This document shows, one piece after another, positions 8,369 to 16,241 of a stretch of 19,960 nucleotides of DNA. The position numbers were made by a program, and so were the translations under genes. The stretch's first letter is position 1. Each line of letters begins with the position of its first letter. The stretch is from Candidatus Eiseniibacteriota bacterium (GTDB lineage Bacteria > Arandabacterota > Arandabacteria > JAGLYR01). Location: assembly GCA_023132135.1 (NCBI GenBank), contig JAGLYR010000044.1, positions 1 through 19,960 of the forward strand, given 5' to 3'. The notes beneath the pieces were generated by a model, which was not told the DNA's origin, made no database searches, and was given only the letters and a program-made list of their open reading frames with translations.

Positions 8369-9799
8369 CTAATGACCGCGCCGCGCTGCCTCCGGAATCG
8401 CTTTCCAGATCCGGATCGCGAGTGCGGTGCCCAGTAATGAGAAGGGAACCAGGAATATCGGCCACAGGGACCACCCGCGCTGGATATCGGTCAGGTATCC
8501 GCCGAAGTCCCAACCCTTCCCGCTCTCCGTGATGAATCCCAGAGAAAGGGCCTGGAGTCCGGTGCCCAGGTACACGAGCCCGTCGATCAACCCGACGGCC
8601 GTACCCACATTCTTGCGGCCCCCGAAGTCCATGGATGCAGTGCCCGACAGCATCCCATGGGTCCCGATCACACAGTATGAGATCAGGAAAACGCAGACGC
8701 CCAGAACCCACGGGTGGCTCAGCGTAAAGATCATCAGGGTGCAGCAGAGGAACATCAACCCGTACAGGAGAGCCGCCACCGGACCGCGTCTGGAGCCGAA
8801 CACCTTGTCGGAAAGCCACCCCGCCGTCATCCCCCCCGTGGCCCCCGCCAGGAACAGCATGGAACCCCAGTTATCCGTTACGAAGAACGTCTTGTAGTAA
8901 CCCAGGTCCTTCGCAAAGATGGGATACCAGTGCATGATCCCTTGCCGCAGGACACCGGTGCAGAATTCGATGGCGCCGATGGTCAGCACGATGGGGTTGG
9001 TCACGACCCTCTTCAGAATGACCCCCACAGGATCGGGCGTGTCATCCTCGCCGCTGGAGGCATCTCCCGTATCGAAGTCCTCGTGCCCGGTTTCGCCGGG
9101 AGAGTTGTGGACCACAAAGTAGTTGATCACGGTGAAGAGCAGCAGCAACACCGACGGAACCCAGAAGACCCAGTAGGGAGGCGCAACCACCGTGGTGCCG
9201 TCCGCCGCGGTCGTGGTGTGGAGAAGATCCACGATGAACTGCCCGATCTGGAAGGCGAAGAAGATTCCGGTGGAAATAAGGATCCCGAAGATGCCCCCGA
9301 ACATCCCCCGTTCCCGCACATGGAACCAGTGGCTGTTGACCTTCACGATGCTCACGGCTCCGAAGCTCTGGAAGTACATGTTCACAGCGTAGAGCAGGGA
9401 GAAAGACAGCACCATGTGCGACCCGGGACCGAAATACGTCAGCAGTCCCATCAGGGCATTCGCCACCCCGGCCCCCGTAGCAGCGATCAGCATGGCCTTG
9501 CGGCCGCCGATCCTGTCGGTCATAGGGCCGTTGATGATGAAGGCAAAGGCGTAGGTGATGGTCCCGACGGCAAAGATGGTCCCGAAATCGGCTTTGGTCA
9601 TCATGTCGCCAAAGGCGATTTTTGCTACCGTGAGATTGTAGCGGCCCATGTAGAGCAGCGCGTATGTGACGCCAAGGGGCACCCAGTTGATGATCCTCCG
9701 GCGCATGAAAGCTGCGGGATGGTTCATCGGATTTCCCGACGCCCGCGTGAAGAGAGCAACAGCGACGATGATACCCAGAAGAACCAGGATGTTGATCAC
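8369..9799 (-). CDS. MFS transporter, organophosphate:phosphate antiporter (OPA/GlpT-UhpT) type
   Basis: The 476-residue protein has about 12 predicted membrane segments. The start of the conserved part, LLYMGRYNLTVAK, and the segment NSHWFHVRERGMFGGIFGILISTG resemble GlpT/UhpT/UhpC-type proteins, which exchange glycerol-3-phosphate or hexose phosphates for phosphate. A charged linker rich in Asp and Glu (GHEDFDTGDASSGEDDTPD) separates the two halves. The GTG start at 9797-9799 has GGGAG seven bases upstream. It adds an extra hydrophobic stretch (about residues 4-18) before the usual first helix; an internal Met about 25 codons in is the alternative start. It lies 18 nt downstream of the P-loop kinase-like gene, so the two are almost surely cotranscribed. 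The substrate is inferred only. Confidence 0.85.
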   Translation of the reverse strand: MINILVLLGIIVAVALFTRASGNPMNHPAAFMRRRIINWVPLGVTYALLYMGRYNLTVAKIAFGDMMTKADFGTIFAVGTITYAFAFIINGPMTDRIGGRKAMLIAATGAGVANALMGLLTYFGPGSHMVLSFSLLYAVNMYFQSFGAVSIVKVNSHWFHVRERGMFGGIFGILISTGIFFAFQIGQFIVDLLHTTTAADGTTVVAPPYWVFWVPSVLLLLFTVINYFVVHNSPGETGHEDFDTGDASSGEDDTPDPVGVILKRVVTNPIVLTIGAIEFCTGVLRQGIMHWYPIFAKDLGYYKTFFVTDNWGSMLFLAGATGGMTAGWLSDKVFGSRRGPVAALLYGLMFLCCTLMIFTLSHPWVLGVCVFLISYCVIGTHGMLSGTASMDFGGRKNVGTAVGLIDGLVYLGTGLQALSLGFITESGKGWDFGGYLTDIQRGWSLWPIFLVPFSLLGTALAIRIWKAIPEAARRGH

Positions 9800-9817
9800 G
9801 ATAAGGCTCCCATGTGG

Positions 9818-10570
9818 CTACCGCTTCTGGTTCAGAGTCCAGAGTCTTGTGCAGACCTCCTCGAGGTGCTTTCCCAGCACCTCCGGTTTGTCCGTTTTCT
9901 CCGGCTCGTTATCGAAGATGGCGTAGGGAACCTTGTTCCCCTTCACCAGCAGGAACCCGGGGTCCTTCGAGGAGAACTCCTCCCAATCCGATTCCTTATA
10001 AAGGTACTCGATCTTCTTGTCCTCCAGGGCGTGCTCCAGGATGCTGTCGGGGCGGTCCGGGTTGTACCGACGCCGGTTTTTCCTCAGGGATTCCTCCCAG
10101 CTGACCTTGATGTACATGGTGCAGGCCCTGGAGAGAACGTCATCCGAAAGGTAGGGGTAGGCCTCGGAAAAGCCCCCGTGCTGCGATCCTCGGGCGAATT
10201 CAAAGATGGCCGTGGTGTGCTCGTGGTAGCCCGGATCGTCCCGCAATGCCTTGGCATAGAACAGATTGAGTTTCTCTATCAGCCAGTGCCAGAAGAAAAG
10301 ATCCTTGAAGTTGTAGCCCTCAAGGATCTTTCCCTCATATTCAAAGGTCTTGTCCGAAATCAGGCGAGGCCTCCCGTGTTTCTCCCAGAGATCATCGTCC
10401 TCGAAACGCTCCCACAGAATCGGGAAATCATCGAATTCCTCGAACTGCCCGATATGAAACCGCCGGATGCGTTCTTCCAATGACACACTCTTCAGGTAGT
10501 CGATCACCTCGGACTTGCCCGCCGCGGGACGCCCATTGAGAATGATGATATCAAGTATGTTCCCTGCCAT
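9818..10570 (-). CDS. P-loop NTPase, nucleotide/metabolite kinase-like
   Basis: The 250-residue soluble protein has a clean Walker A GRPAAGKS (13-20) near the N-terminus after a hydrophobic strand, the layout of adenylate-kinase or shikimate-kinase-like small kinases. An Arg-rich segment RKNRRRYNPDRPD resembles a kinase lid. Acidic clusters (FEEFDDF, FEDDDLWEKHG) follow the P-loop. I do not recognise the exact family or substrate. The ATG at 10568-10570 is supported by AAAGGA seven bases upstream; the frame is open further upstream but that stretch overlaps hairpins and looks non-coding. It is first in a putative operon with the OPA-type transporter and perhaps the sulfatase-like gene, suggesting a phosphorylated small molecule. 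Confidence 0.82.
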   Translation of the reverse strand: MAGNILDIIILNGRPAAGKSEVIDYLKSVSLEERIRRFHIGQFEEFDDFPILWERFEDDDLWEKHGRPRLISDKTFEYEGKILEGYNFKDLFFWHWLIEKLNLFYAKALRDDPGYHEHTTAIFEFARGSQHGGFSEAYPYLSDDVLSRACTMYIKVSWEESLRKNRRRYNPDRPDSILEHALEDKKIEYLYKESDWEEFSSKDPGFLLVKGNKVPYAIFDNEPEKTDKPEVLGKHLEEVCTRLWTLNQKR

Positions 10571-10673
10571 GGTTCCGTCCTTTCTATATAGGTATTGGCG
10601 ACAGACTACCAGATTCGTCGCCCACGCACCAATCCCTTTCTGCGACGATGTTGCCTGTTGATCCCCGCGGCAT

Positions 10674-10700
10674 GGCAACCGTGTCGGCTCGACGGTTGCC
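10674..10700. repeat. Inverted repeat (9-bp perfect stem)
   Basis: GGCAACCGT (10674-10682) and ACGGTTGCC (10692-10700) are perfect inverted repeats with a 9-nt spacer. They lie about 100 nt upstream of the kinase-like gene in the divergent intergenic region. It could be an operator or an RNA hairpin; no T-tract follows. Confidence 0.55.
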
Positions 10701-10729
10701 GTATATGTGGCCCAAATCACCCCTGCCAA

Positions 10730-10767
10730 GCCGGAAGCCCGTCCTGATATCCGGACGGGCTTCCGGC
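10730..10767. repeat. Strong 15-bp inverted repeat/hairpin
   Basis: The arms GCCGGAAGCCCGTCC (10730-10744) and GGACGGGCTTCCGGC (10753-10767) are fully complementary with an 8-nt loop. Neither side has a run of T, so it is not a typical intrinsic terminator. It could be a REP-like element, an insulator between the divergent units, or a regulator site. Confidence 0.65.
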
Positions 10768-10846
10768 CCCTGGTGAGAAACGCGCGTCTAACTTCTTGGA
10801 GCAAAACGGGATAGTGCCCGTCGTGGACAGGGAAGAATAAGCGGGG

Positions 10847-10867
10847 TTGTTAGTTCTTTGTTAGTTC
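10847..10867. promoter_or_regulatory. Tandem TTGTTAGTTC direct repeat with 11-bp period
   Basis: TTGTTAGTTC occurs at 10847-10856 and again exactly at 10858-10867, one helical turn apart. It lies 22 bp upstream of the -35 box of the rightward promoter, centred near -69 from the expected start. OmpR/PhoB-family regulators are known to bind direct repeats with 11-bp period, so an activator site is a reasonable inference; the regulator is not in the window. Confidence 0.5.
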
Positions 10868-10889
10868 CAGCAATTCAACGGCTTAGACC

Positions 10890-10919
10890 TTGACGGGCAA
10901 ACCCCGTTTGGGGTATAAT
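10890..10919 (+). promoter_or_regulatory. Putative sigma70 promoter of the surface-protein operon
   Basis: TTGACG (10890-10895) and a consensus TATAAT (10914-10919) are 18 bp apart, pointing at the TonB-dependent receptor operon. The spacer contains the small palindrome CAAAC-CCC-GTTTG. Start of transcription would be near 10926, giving a leader of about 410 nt. Within that leader lie a CCGG-TCAA-CCGG hairpin (near 11056-11067) and a GGGGG-CAAGAA-CCCCC hairpin (11112-11127), and T-rich stretches near 11192 and 11210; no known riboswitch was recognised. Confidence 0.6.
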
Positions 10920-11338
10920 CGGCGTTGGGAGAGTAAGGTAGAATCTGCGTCTGCAGATCCCTGCCGAACACAGCGAGCCTGAGCACCGTAGGGACAATCC
11001 CGCCGGTCTCAATTTCGCTAACTGAATAGCGGCGGATTCCTGCTGTGTGCCGACCCCGGTCAACCGGAGGCGGCAAGTACAATACGGCGTGATGGCAGGA
11101 TCCGAACACATGGGGGCAAGAACCCCCGCGAGCGACCGGCATATCCATCCTGATTGCACGCATCCTCGCCGCTTTGCGCCGGTTGCCGCGCGCTTTTTGT
11201 CCCGGATTTCTTTTTGCCTGTAGCTGTTGCGATCGCTGCTGTTGATGCAGTGGCCGGGTGGTGTTCCGGTCCGGGCTGGTGATGTGGAGGTTGGCTGGCG
11301 TGGGTATTAGTGCATATCTGGATAGCGCGAAAAGACGA

Positions 11339-14203
11339 ATGGTCCGGGCGTGGTGGCTGCCTTTGCTGGTGGTTCTCGCAGGGGTATTGCCGGGACCGGT
11401 TGCCCGGGACGCGGCAGCCGATCAGACGGGCAACATCTCGGGCAAAGTCCTCGACGGCAAGACAAGGGAACCCCTGGCATTCGCCAATATCCTCGTTGTG
11501 GGGACCAACCGCGGAGCCATGTCCCGTGTGGACGGGAGCTACTTCATCACCAACGTTCCGGTCGGCGTCCACGCGGTGCAGGCGACGTACATGGGCTACG
11601 AATCCAAGACCATAGAGGGCATCACCGTCAAGCCGTACCGGACGGCCATCGCCGAGATCGAGCTTTTCTCCACAGTTGTGATGACACTCGACGAGGTCGT
11701 CAGTGTCGGCGAGCGGCCCATGGTGGAGGTTGAAAACCCCGCGACCGTGCGGCGTCTCCGAGCCGATGACCTGGAGAACATGCCTGTCCAGAGTCTCCAG
11801 GATGTGGTGCAGCTCCAGGCGGGAGTTGTCGAGAGCGACGGCGAGATTCACATCCGGGGGGGGCGCGCGGACGAGACCCTCTACATCGTCGACGGGATCA
11901 AGATGAAGGATACGATCTCGGGCACGCCTCTGCTCAGTACCGTAAGTCCCCGCTCTGTGGCCGAGATGAATGTGATTACCGGAGGTTTCGACGCCGAGTA
12001 CGGCCAAGCCATGTCGGGGGTTGTAGAGGTAACCCTCAAGGAAGGCGGAAGCGAACACTCCGGGAGCGTCTACTACGCAGTCGACCACCTCCCGGCGACC
12101 AGCCTTGGCCCGGACGGCTTCAACACGGACGAGTTCGAACTTACATTGAGCGGGCCGGATCCATTCCTGGCCCCCGCTCTGCGGGCAATCGGGCTCAAGA
12201 TGCCGGGCGACTTCACCTACTTCACCCAGTTCAACACCTTCCTGACAGATACCTACCTCCCCAGCATCTCGGACCTGGGCAAGAACCCGCAGTCCAGCTA
12301 CGAGGATTCGTTTCTGGGGATGCACTGGGACTACGGTAACTTGTCACCCCGCCAGCAGAACGACTGGAGGGGTATCGCGAAAATCGTCTGGCAGACGTCC
12401 AATCACAAGGTCAACTTCACCGCCACCAAATCGGTTTCCATCGGGCAGGGTTTCTTCTCTTCGAGCCCCTATGACATCCAGCGCGAGAGGTCCCGGTATC
12501 CGTGGTCCTGGAGCCGTCGGCTCGACCACTATCCGACTTCCACAAACGACGCGAACAGCCTGGCGCTGACCTGGACCCACACCCTCTCGGCCAACATGAT
12601 CCAGCGATGGACGATGACCCGCTTCTTCCATGCAGTCCACGAAGACGTGGCCAAGAAACTGTGGTGGGAGTACGAAGAGCCCATGGACAACCGGGGCCTG
12701 GAAAACGACACCCCCTACTTCTATGACTCCGGCGACGGCAATACCTGGCACGACCGATGGTCGGAAACATGGTCTCTCGACTGGGACCTCACCCGCAACC
12801 TGCCGCCTCATCACCAACTCAAGACCGGTTTCGAGGCGAGCACGCAGAATATCCAGTACGTCATCATCCAGGATCCGTACTACACGCCGGATATCGGCTT
12901 CGGGCAGGAGTTGACGGAAGCAGAGCGCCTCGAGCTGCGGAAGAGCAGCCTCGGCTATTTCCACGATATCTTCCACATCTGGCCGGCCCAGGGCGCCTTC
13001 TACGTGCGGGACAAGTTCGATTTCGAGGGACTCATTGGAACCATCGGCCTTCGCTACGATGTCTGGTTCCCTTCCGGCCAGGTCACCGCGGCCATTGAGG
13101 ACACCACCCGCGGGTGGATCACCAACTCCACTCGCCAAGGCTACTGGGACGACACCAACGAGGCTTTCGGACACCGCTTCAAGGGCCACCTGAGCCCCCG
13201 GATCGGCATCTCACATCCCATCACGGACAGGGATAACCTGTACTTCAACTACGGCCACTTCTCCCAGTGGCCCAGTTACATCTGGGTGTACTCGAAGCTG
13301 AGCTCCGTCTCAGCGGAGGACTTCCCCCTCATCGGGAACCCCAACCTCAACCCGGAGATCTCGGTCCAGTACGAACTGGGGGCCCGCCACCAGTTCACGA
13401 GAACCCTGGCCGCCAATGTGACACTCTTCTACAAGGACATCTACGACTATCCGTCGTCCACGAGATTCGCTGTCCTGGGCGTGGGGGAATTCCTCATCTA
13501 CCGGAATGTCGACTTCGCCCGATCGCGGGGGATTGAGTTCGAAATCAGGAAGAAACGCTCCAAGTACTTCTCGGGCTCGTTGAGCTACAGCTACTCCATC
13601 GCAACCGGCAAGAGCTCGGACCCCAACGAGGCGAAACTGGTCGAGGAAACAGGGGGGTCCGTGGGCACCTACGAACCCGCTCTCGACGAGGGCTTTCTCT
13701 ACTGGAACAGACCTCACAAGCTCAACGTCTCTGTGGATTGCCGGATCCCGGCGCGCGGATCGCGCCCGTCGCTGCTCGGCCTGTCCCTCCCCACGGATTG
13801 TGGCCTGTACGTCCAGTGGCTACTGCAATCCGGGAGAGCATACACGAAGCACCAGCTGGATCAGGAAGCGGGCGAGCTCTACGCGGAGAACGGTCCATGG
13901 GATAACATCATCAATACCCGCGCAGACAAGTCGTTCCGCGTTGGTGGATACAAACTCAAGGTCTTCCTCGACATTCGCAATCTGTTCGACAACAAGTCGA
14001 TGCGCCGGTTCGACCGGGACTTCGGGGGAGCCTACGAGCTGGGAAAGGGCGAGAACTGGCAGTACAGCATGGAAAATCTTCTCAACAGTTACTCTGAAGA
14101 GACGGCCCGCAGGATTCTTCAACACAACGCGAGCCGCATCAGCAATCCCTCTTTCTATGGGGAGCCCAGGAACGCGCGTCTGGGAATGGTGGTTGAGTGG
14201 TAG
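11339..14203 (+). CDS. TonB-dependent outer-membrane receptor with carboxypeptidase-regulatory-like N-domain
   Basis: The 954-residue protein starts with a signal peptide (MVRAWWLPLLVVLAGVLPG). A carboxypeptidase-D-regulatory-like beta-sandwich follows (about 31-110: GKVLDGKTREPLAFANI...GSYFITNVPVG...ATYMGY). The plug domain is about 125-220, with LQDVVQLQAGVV, IHIRGGRADETLYIVDG and VITGGFDAEYGQAMSGVVEV. A long 22-strand-type beta barrel ends in an aromatic residue (GMVVEW). The layout is SusC/RagA-like, but no SusD partner is nearby. I chose the ATG at 11339 because the signal peptide begins there; in-frame GTG 11258 and ATG 11282 are alternatives, and the Shine-Dalgarno at 11339 is weak. 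The ligand is unknown. It is first in a five-gene operon. Confidence 0.92.
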   Translation: MVRAWWLPLLVVLAGVLPGPVARDAAADQTGNISGKVLDGKTREPLAFANILVVGTNRGAMSRVDGSYFITNVPVGVHAVQATYMGYESKTIEGITVKPYRTAIAEIELFSTVVMTLDEVVSVGERPMVEVENPATVRRLRADDLENMPVQSLQDVVQLQAGVVESDGEIHIRGGRADETLYIVDGIKMKDTISGTPLLSTVSPRSVAEMNVITGGFDAEYGQAMSGVVEVTLKEGGSEHSGSVYYAVDHLPATSLGPDGFNTDEFELTLSGPDPFLAPALRAIGLKMPGDFTYFTQFNTFLTDTYLPSISDLGKNPQSSYEDSFLGMHWDYGNLSPRQQNDWRGIAKIVWQTSNHKVNFTATKSVSIGQGFFSSSPYDIQRERSRYPWSWSRRLDHYPTSTNDANSLALTWTHTLSANMIQRWTMTRFFHAVHEDVAKKLWWEYEEPMDNRGLENDTPYFYDSGDGNTWHDRWSETWSLDWDLTRNLPPHHQLKTGFEASTQNIQYVIIQDPYYTPDIGFGQELTEAERLELRKSSLGYFHDIFHIWPAQGAFYVRDKFDFEGLIGTIGLRYDVWFPSGQVTAAIEDTTRGWITNSTRQGYWDDTNEAFGHRFKGHLSPRIGISHPITDRDNLYFNYGHFSQWPSYIWVYSKLSSVSAEDFPLIGNPNLNPEISVQYELGARHQFTRTLAANVTLFYKDIYDYPSSTRFAVLGVGEFLIYRNVDFARSRGIEFEIRKKRSKYFSGSLSYSYSIATGKSSDPNEAKLVEETGGSVGTYEPALDEGFLYWNRPHKLNVSVDCRIPARGSRPSLLGLSLPTDCGLYVQWLLQSGRAYTKHQLDQEAGELYAENGPWDNIINTRADKSFRVGGYKLKVFLDIRNLFDNKSMRRFDRDFGGAYELGKGENWQYSMENLLNSYSEETARRILQHNASRISNPSFYGEPRNARLGMVVEW

Positions 14204-14232
14204 CGGTAGACCAGAATCAGGGGAGTGTGGTG

Positions 14233-15279
14233 GTGAACGGAAAAAACACAGTAAGGCAATCGCCGGCTATCCGGGGCCTGATTCCGCTCCGGGCCCTGGC
14301 GGCGGTGGCTGCGGTCCTGCTTGCGTCTGTGCCGGCTGCGGCGCAGACCGACCTCGGCGGCCAGCGGGTCGGGACCTCGGCGGCGACGTTTCTCGAGATC
14401 GGGGTCGGCGCCCGGGGTGCAGCCATGGGAGGGGCCTTCGTCTGCATTGCTGACGATGCGACTTCCGCGCAGTGGAACCCGGCAGGACTGGTCCGGGTCC
14501 GCGAGCGCCAGGCTATCTTCTCGCTGGTCGACTGGCCCGCCGACATCACGTACTCACACGTGTGCCTGGCGTATCCGGTGGCGGCCCTGGACGGGACCAT
14601 CGGTCTCCAGTTCGGGTCGCTGGGCGCGGAAATGAAGGAAACCACCGAGTATTTCCCGGACGGAACGGGGCGGAACTTCACCTTCAGCGACTGGGTTGCA
14701 GGCGTCAGTTTCGCCAAGCGTTTCACGGACAAGTTCTCCGGGGGGATGACGCTGAAGTTCATCCGTGAGGGCCTCGGAACCGAGATCGGCGGGCCCACCA
14801 TGAGCTCGTGGCTCGTGGACGCGGGCACATGGTACGACGTGGGCTACGGGAGCTTGAGGCTGGGTGTGGCACTGCTCAATTTCGGGCCCGAGCTGCGACC
14901 CGATGGCCACTACCAGAGCCGGCGGCCCAGCGCGAGCAACGGTCCCGCTGGGTACGAGAGCTTCTCACCCCCGATGACATTCAAGGCCGGGATCGCCATC
15001 GACCCGATCCAGCGACCCGGCTACCGGCTCACGACAGTGCTGGAGATGAACCACCCGGCGGACAACGTGGAAACGCTGATCTTCGGAGGAGAACTGTGGA
15101 TCGGGCAAACCCTGGCGCTCAGGGCCGGGTACGACACGAATGCGGATGAACTTAATTTCTCAACGGGTTTCGGCCTCATGGCCACCCTGGGGAGTGTTCA
15201 CGGCACGCTGGACTATGCCTACACGTCGGGTGAGTACCTGGGGCGGATTGATCGTCTTTCTGTTGGCTTGCGGTTCTAG
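14233..15279 (+). CDS. PorV/PorQ-family outer-membrane protein
   Basis: The 348-residue secreted beta-barrel protein has a signal peptide ending ASVPAAAQ. The hallmark of the PorV/PorQ (UPF0164) family is clear: FLEIGVGARGAAMGGAFVCIADDATSAQWNPAGL. The rest is amphipathic beta-strand sequence ending in LSVGLRF with a terminal Phe, as expected for an outer-membrane barrel. In type IX secretion, PorV acts as the shuttle that delivers CTD-bearing cargo for surface attachment; that role here is inferred. The GTG at 14233 is chosen because AGGGGAG lies seven bases upstream; GTG 14230 or 14227 are possible. It begins 29 nt after the TonB-dependent receptor stop and is followed 14 nt later by the NHL lipoprotein. 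Confidence 0.9.
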   Translation: MNGKNTVRQSPAIRGLIPLRALAAVAAVLLASVPAAAQTDLGGQRVGTSAATFLEIGVGARGAAMGGAFVCIADDATSAQWNPAGLVRVRERQAIFSLVDWPADITYSHVCLAYPVAALDGTIGLQFGSLGAEMKETTEYFPDGTGRNFTFSDWVAGVSFAKRFTDKFSGGMTLKFIREGLGTEIGGPTMSSWLVDAGTWYDVGYGSLRLGVALLNFGPELRPDGHYQSRRPSASNGPAGYESFSPPMTFKAGIAIDPIQRPGYRLTTVLEMNHPADNVETLIFGGELWIGQTLALRAGYDTNADELNFSTGFGLMATLGSVHGTLDYAYTSGEYLGRIDRLSVGLRF

Positions 15280-15293
15280 GGGGATTGGGTTTG

Positions 15294-16241
15294 ATGAAGA
15301 GAACGTCCGGATGCATTTGTGGGGTCTTGATTCTGGGGATCGGCGCGCTGGCGGGGTGTGGTCAGAGGATCGACGCACCCCACGAGGAGCCGTGGACAAA
15401 GGAGCTCCCCCCGCCGGATTCGTATGTTTTCAAATACGAGCGGGTGGGATTCGATACAGCCACCGATCTGGAGCTGGCCCGGGGCGGACTCCTGTACGTC
15501 GCTGATGCCAACGGGGTGACGTCGTACTACCAGGATGCGGAGCGGAGCCCGGGCTGGACCTTTGAGAACGTCATCGACCCCGCCGTGGTCTGCGAGGCCC
15601 CCAACGGGCAGATTATAGTGGCCGACCGCGCGGACACGACCGTGAAGGTGTACGATCCGGACGGCGGGAGCCCGGTGGTAAGTTTCCGGGACGAGGATTG
15701 GGCCCTGTTTGGAGGAATTGCTGCGGATGACGCCGGCAATATCTACGTGGCCGACCGCCAGAGGAGCTTTGTCCGGGCGTACCTCCCGGACGGAACGCCC
15801 CGTTTCGCCGAGGACATGGCCGACAGCGGCTTCGGCCTGGGACACGTTCTCCAGCCGCACGGGCTCTTTTACGACGGTGAGTACCTCTGGATTGCGGACA
15901 CGGGCAAGAACTGGGTCCAGAAGGTGCTTCCCGATTCCGCGCAGCTGGGTCTGGCCTTCCTCGACGGGTATACGTACGAGGATGCAGACGGGAACGAGGT
16001 CAAGATTCCCTTCTCGCGGCCGGTGGATGTGGCAACGGACTCGGATGGCTTCCTCTACGTGGCGGACCAGGGAAACAGGCGGATCTTCAAGTTTGACCGG
16101 GATCTGGCCTCCTTCGCCACGGTCAACTACGATTCAACGATCGGGCAGCCGCCGCACCTCCGGGCCATCGGGGTAAACGAGACGCTGGTCTACGCCATTG
16201 ACGACTCGCTCGGAGCAATTCTGGTTTGGGATCTGAAATGA
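15294..16241 (+). CDS. NHL-repeat beta-propeller lipoprotein
   Basis: The 315-residue lipoprotein has a signal ending in the lipobox LAGC. It contains repeated NHL-type blades with the pattern (L/I)YVAD followed by a strand: LLYVADANG, IIVADRADTTVKVYDPDG, IYVADRQRSFVRAYLPDG, LWIADTGKNWVQKV and LYVADQGNRRIFKFDRD, probably a six-bladed propeller. Such propellers usually bind proteins or carbohydrates; the ligand here is unknown. The ATG at 15294 has AGGGGGA nine bases upstream. Its stop overlaps the next gene's ATG (ATGA), so translation is coupled to the secreted FlgD-tailed protein, which suggests the two act together on the surface. Confidence 0.88.
   Translation: MKRTSGCICGVLILGIGALAGCGQRIDAPHEEPWTKELPPPDSYVFKYERVGFDTATDLELARGGLLYVADANGVTSYYQDAERSPGWTFENVIDPAVVCEAPNGQIIVADRADTTVKVYDPDGGSPVVSFRDEDWALFGGIAADDAGNIYVADRQRSFVRAYLPDGTPRFAEDMADSGFGLGHVLQPHGLFYDGEYLWIADTGKNWVQKVLPDSAQLGLAFLDGYTYEDADGNEVKIPFSRPVDVATDSDGFLYVADQGNRRIFKFDRDLASFATVNYDSTIGQPPHLRAIGVNETLVYAIDDSLGAILVWDLK

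Noticed and set aside
8714-10483. 589-codon plus-strand ORF opposite the OPA-type transporter and kinase-like gene
   Set aside because: Spans two clear minus-strand genes and their junction, with no recognisable domain; antisense shadow.
10889-10925. GGGCAAACC resembling the start of a GEMM (c-di-GMP) riboswitch
   Set aside because: The remaining conserved GEMM segments (GGGACGCAAAGCC and the second stem) are absent, and the match lies within the promoter itself.
10861-11163. 100-codon minus-strand ORF in the divergent region
   Set aside because: No Shine-Dalgarno, no family resemblance, and it crosses the strong rightward promoter; treated as non-coding.
11180-11200. GC stem followed by TTTTT in the leader as an intrinsic terminator/attenuator
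   Set aside because: The stem is only about 4 bp and imperfect; not strong enough to list as a terminator.
11060-12325. 421-codon minus-strand ORF over the TonB receptor start and leader
   Set aside because: Composition is His/Arg/Pro-rich with no motif; the plus strand carries signal peptide, regulatory-like domain and plug homology.
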